From an uncultured Elusimicrobium sp. (GTDB lineage Bacteria > Elusimicrobiota > Elusimicrobia > Elusimicrobiales > Elusimicrobiaceae): a DNA stretch of 17,825 nucleotides. The DNA lies in NCBI GenBank assembly GCA_902787065.1, contig CADAFA010000034.1, forward strand, positions 1-17,825, read 5' to 3'. The notes below the pieces were generated by a model. The model ran no database searches. It was not told where the DNA came from and saw only the letters and a list, made by a program, of their open reading frames with translations. Below, piece by piece: positions 8,892 to 16,349 of this stretch. Every line of letters begins with the position of its first letter. Position 1 is the first letter of the stretch. Both the position numbers and the translations under genes were made by a program.

Positions 8892-10120
8892 GATGAAGGG
8901 TTCCTTGCCAAGGATCTTGTTGCTGGCATTAATACCCCTTTTAAAGCGGCATTTAACCCGGCAATTAGGCCTTGGCCGCCGGCTTCTTCATAGCCTGTTG
9001 TGCCGTTTATTTGGCCTGCAAAGAATAGGCCGGAAACCGTTTTAACCTCTAAACTTGGGTAAAGGCAAGTCGGATCCACATAATCATATTCCACTGCATA
9101 ACCGGGGCGCACAATTTGTGCATTTTCTAAACCCTCAACAGAACGCAAAAGCAAGTATTGTACATATTCCGGCATTGAGGTAGAGAAACCTTGAATATAA
9201 TATTCCTCGGTATGCAACCCTTCCGGCTCCAGAAACAAAGGATGATGCCTATTTTGCGGGAATTTGACTGCCTTATCTTCAATAGACGGGCAATAACGTG
9301 GCCCAATAGAATTTATATTTCCGCTGTATAAAGCAGATTCTTTTGCATGTTCTGCTAAAACTTCGGCGGTTTTATCTGTGGTGCGCCCAATATAGCATTG
9401 TAAGAAATCTTTTTTAACGGGGAGGTTGAAAACGGACATAGGTGTATAAGGATTGTCAGACGGTTGCGGTGTAAATTTACTAAAATCCACAGTTTTACCG
9501 TTTATACGCATAGGTGTACCTGTTTTAAGACGGCCCATTTTAAGGCCTAAATCTTTTAAAGAGGTGCTTAAAAAATTGGCTGCATTATCATTATATCTGC
9601 CCCCCCCAAGCATAAGTTTGCCGACGTGTATCGTTCCTTTTAAAAAAGTTCCGGAACATAAAACAACGGCCTTGGTTTTATATTTTGTTTGGCGCAAAGT
9701 TACCACAGCATCTACCGCGCCGTTTTTGGTTAATATTTGTGTGGCTTCGTCTTGCAAAATATGCAAATTTTTCTGATTTTCCAAAAAATGTTTATAGGCA
9801 AATTGATATATTTTTTTATCACATTGAACGCGCGGGGACCAAACCGCCTCCCCTTTGCCCGTATTAAGCATGTGATAATGTACGGCGGCAATATCTGTAA
9901 TTTTACCCATTGCGCCGCCAAGCGCATCAATTTCGCGCACAATTTGGCCTTTGGCAATTCCGCCAATAGAGGGGTTGCAGGACATTTGCGCAATAGTATC
10001 TAAACTTTGTGTAATTAAAAGCGTTTTTGCCCCACGTTTTGCTGCAATTAAAGCAGCCTCACATCCTGCGTGGCCGCCGCCGATAACTATGACATCAAAA
10101 GTTTTATCAAAATCAAACAT
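8888..10120 (-). CDS. mnmG: MnmG (GidA), N-terminal two-thirds in the first frame of a split gene
   Basis: MnmG is the FAD-dependent partner of MnmE, installing carboxymethylaminomethyl-type groups at U34 of certain tRNAs. This 410-codon frame has the FAD motif VIGGGHAGCEAA (12-23), SCNPSIGGIAKG with the conserved Cys48, RYCPSIEDK with the second conserved Cys, and the GGQGLIAGLNAALK segment (to residue 394). After that it leaves family homology for 16 unrelated residues and stops. The rest of MnmG continues in the -1 frame (8334-8939). Slipping back one base after Lys394 would give one protein of about 595 residues, near normal length. The start has TAGG 8 bases upstream, nine bases after mnmE. 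Function as drawn depends on the frameshift being artefactual or bypassed. Confidence 0.9.
   Translation of the reverse strand: MFDFDKTFDVIVIGGGHAGCEAALIAAKRGAKTLLITQSLDTIAQMSCNPSIGGIAKGQIVREIDALGGAMGKITDIAAVHYHMLNTGKGEAVWSPRVQCDKKIYQFAYKHFLENQKNLHILQDEATQILTKNGAVDAVVTLRQTKYKTKAVVLCSGTFLKGTIHVGKLMLGGGRYNDNAANFLSTSLKDLGLKMGRLKTGTPMRINGKTVDFSKFTPQPSDNPYTPMSVFNLPVKKDFLQCYIGRTTDKTAEVLAEHAKESALYSGNINSIGPRYCPSIEDKAVKFPQNRHHPLFLEPEGLHTEEYYIQGFSTSMPEYVQYLLLRSVEGLENAQIVRPGYAVEYDYVDPTCLYPSLEVKTVSGLFFAGQINGTTGYEEAGGQGLIAGLNAALKGVLMPATRSLARNPSS
8914..8959 (-). repeat. Imperfect 23-base tandem duplication in mnmG
   Basis: Two adjacent copies of a related segment: GGGTTAAATGCCGCTTTAAA and, 23 bases on, GGTATTAATGCCAGCAACAAG. 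They encode GLNAALK in one frame and GINASNK in the next, versions of the same MnmG position. Because the period is 23 rather than 24, the second copy is in the -1 frame. This looks like the join between two different mnmG alleles. Confidence 0.6.
8939..8945 (-). other. Slippery heptamer T TTA AAA at the mnmG frame change
   Basis: In the frame of the first mnmG part the bases read GCT TTA AAA GGG, giving X-XXY-YYZ with X=T and Y=A, one of the classic -1 slippage sequences. A -1 slip on it continues as AGG GGT ATT AAT GCC, precisely the frame that encodes the C-terminal third of MnmG. Only weak pairing (CCTTG with CAAGG around 8904-8914) is visible downstream, and no upstream Shine-Dalgarno-like stimulator, so active programmed frameshifting is possible but not shown. 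Confidence 0.5.
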
Positions 10121-10129
10121 TTTATTTTC

Positions 10130-11455
10130 CTACTTACCTACACAAAATTTTGAAAAGATGATATCTAAAACATCTTCACTCGTAACTTCTCCAATAAGTT
10201 CTTTTAATTCTTTTAAAGCTTTTCTTAAATGCTCGGCGCAAAGCTCCAAATCTGCCAATTTTTCAGTAGCACTTTCAAGTTCTAATGCCGCCGCTAAAAG
10301 GGCCTTATAATGGGCGGCAGATGTTATTATTATTTCCTGCCCGCTGATATCCCCGAGGTTTAAAGTTTTTATAATTTCCTTCTCTAAATTTTTGAGCCCT
10401 TGGCCTGTTTTGGCGGAAATTATAAGCCCATTTTTTTTCTTAAAATCTATCTTATCTGCTTTGTTAAAAACGGTTATCAAATTTTTGGCATTTTGTTTTA
10501 CTTCGTCAAAAAATTTGTTTTCTTCGCTTTTATCTTGCAGGGTTAAATCACGTACAAAAATTGTGATATCTGCCTGTTCTATTGCTTGGCGGGAGCGGTT
10601 AATACCCTCAATTTCAGCCTCATCTGCGGTGGTTTTGCGGATACCGGCTGTGTCCACTAAAACCAAATCAAAACCGAGCAAAGAAAGAGGTGCTTCAACG
10701 GTGTCCCTTGTTGTCCCTGCTTGGCTTGAAACTATTGCGCGGTTATAGCCAAGTAATTTGTTCAATAAACTGCTTTTGCCTGCATTTGTTAGGCCGCAAA
10801 GTGCAACTTTTATACCTTCTTTGACAAGGCGGCCGCTTGAAAAGGTATCTGCCAAATTTTTGGCTTCTTGTGCAACTTTAAGCAACGCATTTTTTGTTTC
10901 TTTTTCCGGCAAGGGTTGCATTTCGCCGTCTGTATCGTCAATACGCACTTCAACTTGTGCTAAAACATCTGTTAAATTTTGCCTGATTTGTTTAAAGCGG
11001 TTTGAAAGGCGGCCTTCCAAACTGTTTACTGCGGCTTTATGGGCGGCTTTGTTTTTGGCTGCTATTATATCAAGCACGCCTTGCGCTTCCACAAGATCCA
11101 TTTTCCCATTAAGGAATGCCCTTTGGGAAAATTCCCCCGCTCTAGCATTACGTGCACCTAGTGCAAGGCATAATTCCAAAATACGGCTTTTTATATAAGG
11201 CCCTGCATGTAATGAAATTTCCGCTACATCTTCCCCAGTATAACTTTTAGGTGCTTTAAAGTAGGTAATCAGGGCTTTATCTAAAATATTATCCCCGTCG
11301 TAAATAGTAGCAAGTGTAGCTTGGCGCGGGGTAAATTCTTTTTTGGTTAATTTATTTAAAATTGTATAGGTAAGCATACCGCTTAAACGTAAAACGGCAA
11401 CTGCCCCCCCATTTGAGGTGGCAAAAGCAGTGATGGTATCATGCATATTATACAT
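10130..11455 (-). CDS. mnmE: tRNA modification GTPase MnmE (TrmE)
   Basis: A 441-residue cytosolic GTPase that works with MnmG on U34 of tRNA. It has the N-terminal tetrahydrofolate-binding domain (SYTGEDVAEI 71-80, FLNGKMDLVEAQ 114-125), a helical domain, and an inserted Ras-like G domain with GLTNAGKSS (221-229), TTRDT (248-252), DTAG (268-271) and NKAD (331-334). It ends in the hallmark CVGK, whose cysteine is conserved. Two in-frame starts are possible, 11455 and 11446; MHDTITAFAT from 11446 fits the family start better, but neither has a clear ribosome binding site. It is followed by mnmG after nine bases. No promoter could be fixed in the 57 bp before it. Confidence 0.95.
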   Translation of the reverse strand: MYNMHDTITAFATSNGGAVAVLRLSGMLTYTILNKLTKKEFTPRQATLATIYDGDNILDKALITYFKAPKSYTGEDVAEISLHAGPYIKSRILELCLALGARNARAGEFSQRAFLNGKMDLVEAQGVLDIIAAKNKAAHKAAVNSLEGRLSNRFKQIRQNLTDVLAQVEVRIDDTDGEMQPLPEKETKNALLKVAQEAKNLADTFSSGRLVKEGIKVALCGLTNAGKSSLLNKLLGYNRAIVSSQAGTTRDTVEAPLSLLGFDLVLVDTAGIRKTTADEAEIEGINRSRQAIEQADITIFVRDLTLQDKSEENKFFDEVKQNAKNLITVFNKADKIDFKKKNGLIISAKTGQGLKNLEKEIIKTLNLGDISGQEIIITSAAHYKALLAAALELESATEKLADLELCAEHLRKALKELKELIGEVTSEDVLDIIFSKFCVGK

Positions 11456-11512
11456 ATATACATTTTACATTTTTTCGCGCGCGTTTGGGAAAGTTAATCT
11501 TTAATATATTTT

Positions 11513-12856
11513 TTAGAAAGTTTCGTAAGGGGCAATATTATTGTCTAATTCTTTGTTTAAGTTGTTTTCTATTGCAGATTCAAAATTGAAAATTTTAAAA
11601 GAAAATTTACGGCGCAAATTTTCTTTCCGTCCTTGCCCCATACTGGGGAGGAAATTTATTAAGGGTACTGTAATATTTTTAAATAACAGATAAGAATAAT
11701 TTGTTTCCAAATCGGTAAAAGTAGGTACATCTTCCATACTGAAAAATTCCTTTGTGATAACTTGTTTTGGTTCTGCCTTTTTACCCCTTTTATTATATAA
11801 AACAAAAGTCCAAAGTCCGTCAGGGGTTCGGAGATATATATCCTCAAAATCTTCCGTCATCATTTCAAAAGCCCTACCATGAATTTTAACTTCCGCATTC
11901 TTTAAGGTTTTTAAGTCAGTTACATTAAAACCCATTTCCTGTATTAAATCAATACCTTCTTGAGAAAGGATAAAATTGTTTAAAGTCATATCAAGTATGA
12001 AAAAATCTTTAAATTCAGTATCGTAAGAAACTTTAATTTCGGCATCAAAATATTCATAATTTTCTTTAAAGTTATAACTTTGATTATCTTTCATAATAGC
12101 TTGCCCGTTATTTATAATGATGCCGTCATTGCATAAACTGTTAAATTCTCTCTTATTACCTAAAGTTCGGTCAATACTTGTAATAAAAGCATCTACGTCA
12201 TCACAGGTAACTTTTTGGCTTTTATTCATTATTGAGGGGCGTAAAACTTTTGAGTTATATAAAAAACTCCCGTCATAAATTGCACCGGAATATTGATCTG
12301 CTAAACCCCAAGTATGGCCAAGTTCATGGGTAATAAATTTAGTATATTCTTTAGGGGTGGATTGCATTAAAGTTGATACAATTAACACACTGTGATCAGG
12401 TAAGAAACAGGCTACTGCTTCATCACAATACTCTGAGGCATCTAATTTATAGAGTACTGTTAAATCTGCGGTTAGATTTACTCTGCCGTCTTCTTCTACG
12501 GAACAGGGAACTTGTTTTAGAAGTTCTTTAGCCTCTACTATCTTTAAAATATCTTTAAATTCTTCTTTATTTGTATTTCTTTTTTTATCTTCCGTAATAT
12601 AATATTTGGTTTTATCTAACCAATTGTTTAAAGCCTCTGAAAAAATATTTTGTGCTACTTCGTCTTTTAGTTGTTTTCCGTTAGTGTATTCTTCTACACA
12701 TACCATATAAGTTGCTTCTTGGCCGGAAATAAATTTTTTAAAGAAATCTTTATTAATATCATCGTAAAGCAGAAAATGGGCATAAGGCTTTGGCGCAGCA
12801 AAAGAAAATGTTGCACTAAAAACAATAAACAGGCCTAATAAATATTTCTTTGTCAT
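11513..12856 (-). CDS. Secreted metzincin-like zinc metalloprotease
   Basis: A 447-residue protein with a clear signal peptide (MTKKYLLGLFIVFSATFSFA, cleavage likely near residue 20-21). The zinc site is THELGHTWGLAD: His177, Glu178, His181, Gly184 and Asp187 as third ligand, matching HExxHxxGxxD of some metzincins. A following RPSIMNKSQKVTC is a good match for the Met-turn (Met210) that defines the clan. Several cysteines suggest disulfides, in keeping with export. The ~230-residue C-terminal half is unrecognised and may be a substrate- or surface-binding region. Substrate is unknown. It sits upstream of mnmE on the same strand with 57 bp between, so it may or may not share its transcript. 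Confidence 0.72.
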   Translation of the reverse strand: MTKKYLLGLFIVFSATFSFAAPKPYAHFLLYDDINKDFFKKFISGQEATYMVCVEEYTNGKQLKDEVAQNIFSEALNNWLDKTKYYITEDKKRNTNKEEFKDILKIVEAKELLKQVPCSVEEDGRVNLTADLTVLYKLDASEYCDEAVACFLPDHSVLIVSTLMQSTPKEYTKFITHELGHTWGLADQYSGAIYDGSFLYNSKVLRPSIMNKSQKVTCDDVDAFITSIDRTLGNKREFNSLCNDGIIINNGQAIMKDNQSYNFKENYEYFDAEIKVSYDTEFKDFFILDMTLNNFILSQEGIDLIQEMGFNVTDLKTLKNAEVKIHGRAFEMMTEDFEDIYLRTPDGLWTFVLYNKRGKKAEPKQVITKEFFSMEDVPTFTDLETNYSYLLFKNITVPLINFLPSMGQGRKENLRRKFSFKIFNFESAIENNLNKELDNNIAPYETF

Positions 12857-12937
12857 AATTATATTTTAGGAGATTTTTTGAATAAAAACACGGGTCAAAA
12901 GGCCTATAATAAGGATAGGTACTAGGAGTAAGCAGCT

Positions 12938-15004
12938 TTATTTATCCCGTACGTCTTTTATATCTACATCGGTATAGTAGTGGGTTAAAATTTCTTTAAA
13001 TTCCTGCCCGCTTTCAGCACGGCCGCCGGCACCTGTTTGGCAAAGCCCAACGCCATGCCCCCAACCGCCGCCGTAAAAAATGAAAGCTTTTAAAACCCCG
13101 TTTTCGAAAACAGGTTCAATAGTGAAATAGGTGCTTCTGAGTAAGCCAAGGGCAAGATATTTTTTAATTTGATTTTCTTTAGTTAAAATTAAATTTCCTG
13201 TTGTACCGACGATTTTGACCTTATTTACATAACCAGAATGCCCCCGCCCCAAAATAATAATTTCTTTAATTTTGCCGATGTCTTTTTTGCGGGCAACAAC
13301 TTGCCTTAAAATAGGTTCTTCCACATATCTTACCCAACGGAAATTTGATTTACTGACATTGTTAAAATATTTGCTATAAGCCTCTTGCGGATATTGTAAG
13401 AGCAAAGCTAAGTTATAAGGTTCAAAATTTTTCGGTTCTAAATTTTTATAATCGGAAACAGGTTTTAGATAAGGGGTATCATACCAGCCTGCCTCTTTTG
13501 AACTTTGTGTAAAACCACCGCAGTTGGAAGAAAATACTGCTTCAATCGGTTTATTATTATATTCTAAAATTAACCCTTGTGTAGCTTCTGCGGCGGAATT
13601 AGTTCTTTCCCGTTCCGATTTAACCCCGCCGTAAACTTGGCAATGTTGAGTGTCGCATACATCATACCCCCAGGCTTTGTGTTTTCCCATTGATTTTTTT
13701 GCATAAGTTCTGGCAATAACTGCCTGTGCCTTAAGGGCTTCGATAGGGAATTTGCTAGGCATTTCAGAGGCTATAACACCATAGAGATATTCTTCCATAT
13801 TAACATGGTTTACGAGATAAATCCCCCCTGCTCTTGGAGAGTAAATAAATTCCATATCCCCACGATACTCTTTATCTTCGCGGGAAATCCAGGTTGTTCC
13901 ATGCCCGACAAGCATATTCCTAACTATAATGGTATGGGCATTTTCTTCCGTAGATTTTTGCGTTATTTTTAGAGATTTTTTAAAAGCTGTTTTTTTGCCT
14001 TTAGGGGAAATTAAATAAGGCACACCCTTTATTACTTGTACGGTCCAATAAGTTTTATTTAGGCCGTCTTTTATGAGTGTTTTTCCCTCTGAAAGGGCAG
14101 TAAATTTGTGCGATGTTGAGAATTTAATTTCACTCACGCCTTTTGGCACTCCGTTTATTTTTGCCCCAAGGCCTACACGGATTTGAGGGAAAGGTTTGCC
14201 CGTATAATTTTGCGGGCTCCTTATATTTGTATGGGCTCTGGTGGTTTCTGGTATTGCTAAGTCGTTTACCGGTGGTGTATACAAAGCGCTTAATTCTTTT
14301 AAAGCTTTGGTAACTTCTTTGTATTGGGCATCTGCAGCTTGAACATTTTTATAACTTTGCCAAGCTTCTTTATAGCGTTTTAAATTTACTAAGGCATCGC
14401 CGTATTTTTTATGTGCTTCCAGGAATTGGCTGTCTAAATCCAAGGCCCTTTTATAGTGTTTTGCGGCAAAAAAATAGTTATTTTTCTTGAAATATAATTC
14501 ACCTAGCAAAAAATTTGCCAAAGCTGCATTTATACCTTTGCTTGCCTGCAATAAATTTGTTTCAGCCAGTTTATCTTCCCCCATTCCCATTTGGGCGCGG
14601 GCCATACCGATATGGTAAAATTCATCTTGCTCTTGGCTTGCACTGTTTAAAAGGGAAAATAAATTTTCCGCATGTATATTATGCCCGTTTGCTAAATAAG
14701 CCCGTGCAGCAAATTCTAGGACTGTTGTATCGGTCGGGAAAAGTTTTAAAGCTTCCGCTGCAGTATCCACGGCAAGGCGCGGTTTTGCAAGTTCAAGTGC
14801 AATAAAAATAGCATTTAGAAAAGATGTTTTGTCTTTATCGCGTTTGGAAATTTCTATATATTGGTTTAGGGCTTGTTCGGGTTTTGAAGTAAAATAAAGT
14901 TCTTTTGCGCTTTCTAGTGTAGCCGGTGCGGTTGTTGTGGAAACCGTACCGAAAGCGCAAAAAGGGAACAATATTAAAAAAGTTAGTGCAAAGGCCTTCC
15001 GCAT
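12938..15004 (-). CDS. TPR-SpoIID/LytB domain protein, probable peptidoglycan-acting envelope protein
   Basis: A 688-residue exported protein. Residues 1-20 form a signal peptide, about 25-240 are TPR-like helical repeats (for example NYFFAAKHYKRALDLDSQF), and about 270-685 form the SpoIID/LytB domain. SpoIID proteins are lytic transglycosylases, and their relatives include amidase enhancers. Domain signatures are EEYLYGVIASEMP (404-416), ALKAQAVIARTYA (423-435), CDTQHCQVYGG (450-460) with the cysteine/histidine set that binds zinc in SpoIID, SSNCGG, and GGGWGHGVGLCQTGA near 646-659. No sporulation genes are nearby, so a role in wall remodelling or division is inferred. No clear ribosome binding site precedes the ATG at 15004. 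It is divergent from lipA. Confidence 0.85.
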   Translation of the reverse strand: MRKAFALTFLILFPFCAFGTVSTTTAPATLESAKELYFTSKPEQALNQYIEISKRDKDKTSFLNAIFIALELAKPRLAVDTAAEALKLFPTDTTVLEFAARAYLANGHNIHAENLFSLLNSASQEQDEFYHIGMARAQMGMGEDKLAETNLLQASKGINAALANFLLGELYFKKNNYFFAAKHYKRALDLDSQFLEAHKKYGDALVNLKRYKEAWQSYKNVQAADAQYKEVTKALKELSALYTPPVNDLAIPETTRAHTNIRSPQNYTGKPFPQIRVGLGAKINGVPKGVSEIKFSTSHKFTALSEGKTLIKDGLNKTYWTVQVIKGVPYLISPKGKKTAFKKSLKITQKSTEENAHTIIVRNMLVGHGTTWISREDKEYRGDMEFIYSPRAGGIYLVNHVNMEEYLYGVIASEMPSKFPIEALKAQAVIARTYAKKSMGKHKAWGYDVCDTQHCQVYGGVKSERERTNSAAEATQGLILEYNNKPIEAVFSSNCGGFTQSSKEAGWYDTPYLKPVSDYKNLEPKNFEPYNLALLLQYPQEAYSKYFNNVSKSNFRWVRYVEEPILRQVVARKKDIGKIKEIIILGRGHSGYVNKVKIVGTTGNLILTKENQIKKYLALGLLRSTYFTIEPVFENGVLKAFIFYGGGWGHGVGLCQTGAGGRAESGQEFKEILTHYYTDVDIKDVRDK

Positions 15005-15036
15005 TTACTATAATTATACTATTATAGGAGCAGTTT
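15005..15036. promoter_or_regulatory. Divergent AT-rich intergenic region between the SpoIID gene and lipA
   Basis: These 32 bases must serve both divergent genes unless promoters lie inside coding sequence. TATAAT occurs on the plus strand at 15009-15014 and twice on the minus strand (15026-15021 and 15018-15013). No convincing -35 boxes are found at standard spacing. The lipA ribosome binding site AGGAG (15026-15030) lies seven bases before its ATG. Confidence 0.35.
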
Positions 15037-15897
15037 ATGTTGGAAATTCCGGCTTGGCTTAAAGAAATGGTCGGCAAAAGTAAGGCGGCATATCATACCG
15101 AACTAGCAGCAAAAACGCAGAAATTTTTAGACGGTAATTTAATGCCCACAGTTTGCCAAAATGCACGTTGCCCAAACCGCGGCAAATGCTTTTGCCAGGG
15201 CGAAGCAACTATTATGATACTTGGCAGTATTTGCACGCGTTTTTGCCGCTTTTGCGCGGTGGAAAAGGGTTGCCAAAAGCCATTACCCCCCGCAGCTGAT
15301 GAGCCGCAAAGGGCTTCAAATTTGGCCAAAGTTTTGAATTTAAAATATCTTGTTTTAACAATGCCCACGCGTGATGATTTACCCGACGGCGGCGCGGAAC
15401 ATATTTCAAATGTTTGCAAAGAAATTATTAAACAAAATCCAAATATTAAAGTTGAGGCATTAATTTCCGATTTGGGCGGGAAATTTGAATATTTGCCCGT
15501 AATTTTGGAAAGCGGAATTTCCGTTTTAGGGCATAATATGGAAACTGTGCCGTCTTTATATCAACAAGTTAGGCCTGTTGCAAAATATGAGCGTTCTTTG
15601 GAATTTGCACCTGCAATTTTAACAAAAAGCGGTTTAATGCTCGGCCTTGGTGAAACGGAAGAAGAAATCAAAGCCGTTTTGCGCGATTTACGCAAAGTTG
15701 ATTGTGATTTGCTTACCCTTGGGCAATATCTTGCCCCATCTAAATTGCATTATCCTGTTAAAAGTTACCCGACGCAAGATTATTATGATAATTTAAAGGC
15801 TTATGCTTTGAGCATTGGGTTTAAGGGTGTGATGGCCGGACCTTTAGTCCGCAGTTCCTATCAAGCAAGGGAATTGTTTGAAAACGCAAAGGGTTAA
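15037..15897 (+). CDS. lipA: Lipoyl synthase LipA (radical SAM)
   Basis: A 286-residue radical SAM enzyme inserting two sulfurs into protein-bound octanoyl groups to make lipoyl cofactors. It has both iron-sulfur cluster motifs: the LipA-specific CxxxxCxxxxxC (Cys40, Cys45, Cys51) for the auxiliary cluster and CTRFCRFC (Cys66, Cys70, Cys73) for the SAM-binding cluster. The C-terminal RSSY (272-275), whose serine binds the auxiliary cluster, is present. A good AGGAG sits seven bases before the ATG. It is the only plus-strand gene in the window. Its stop overlaps the stop of the convergent pilin remnant. No lipB or lipoate ligase is nearby. Confidence 0.97.
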   Translation: MLEIPAWLKEMVGKSKAAYHTELAAKTQKFLDGNLMPTVCQNARCPNRGKCFCQGEATIMILGSICTRFCRFCAVEKGCQKPLPPAADEPQRASNLAKVLNLKYLVLTMPTRDDLPDGGAEHISNVCKEIIKQNPNIKVEALISDLGGKFEYLPVILESGISVLGHNMETVPSLYQQVRPVAKYERSLEFAPAILTKSGLMLGLGETEEEIKAVLRDLRKVDCDLLTLGQYLAPSKLHYPVKSYPTQDYYDNLKAYALSIGFKGVMAGPLVRSSYQARELFENAKG

Positions 15898-16309
15898 TAA
15901 CCAGTATAAACTGTACAAGGTCCACCACCACAGTAATCTGTTTTATATTCACCATGACTGTTTGGAAACTCATTTTGACATAAACGTAGGGCTCTTTTTC
16001 CTGCAGATTCATAAGCAGCACATTTTTTAGTGTTTGAATTAATCAAATTTGTATATACTATAAAATTAGGTAATTCGCACCAAACAGTTGATTTTGTTGG
16101 CCCTGCTAAATGACAATTGAACTCTATATCAATATCTAAAGCAGATAAATCTAAACTTCTTTCATCATTAACTAACATATAACGTAATTGGGCATCTTTT
16201 ATGGTTTTGGCGGCTATTTTTAATTGTATAAATTTCGTTTTGTCAACGGAATATTGATATTGCGGTAAGGCAATCGATTTACTGCATTTATTATCTCTTT
16301 CTTTTTCAT
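15894..16309 (-). pseudogene. Type IV pilin-like gene lacking its N-terminal helix, frameshifted
   Basis: Starting at 16309 there is GGAG, a seven-base spacer, then ATG AAA AAG AAA, the usual start of a pilin-like gene. The next residues should be a prepilin cleavage site and the GFTLIELL hydrophobic helix. Instead about 23 unrelated bases lead directly to IALPQYQYSVDK (from 16274), which normally follows that helix, in a different frame. The rest is intact: a helical stretch, then a cysteine-rich C-terminus (CHLAG, WCELP, KKCAAYES, RLCQNE, DYCGGGPC) typical of Elusimicrobium-type pilin-like proteins. The first frame stops after 29 codons; the main frame has its first ATG only at 16178. It cannot give a normal prepilin. 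Either a decayed gene or a silent cassette. Confidence 0.75.
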
Positions 16310-16349
16310 TTTATTTCTCCTTTTTTGTTTTTTAATAAAATCTTTATTG

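Noticed and set aside
10758..11198. Long plus-strand open frame (146 codons) opposite mnmE
   Set aside because: It lies wholly antisense to the well-conserved mnmE, has no recognisable domain or ribosome binding site, and reads as a frame shadow.
11446..11459. TATAAT box just before mnmE on the minus strand
   Set aside because: It overlaps the candidate start codons and has no -35 partner at proper spacing, so it cannot sensibly drive mnmE.
12896..12919. CCTAT/ATAGG hairpin followed by CCTTTTG after the SpoIID gene on the minus strand
   Set aside because: A 5-bp AT-rich stem with only four T bases is too weak to call a terminator.
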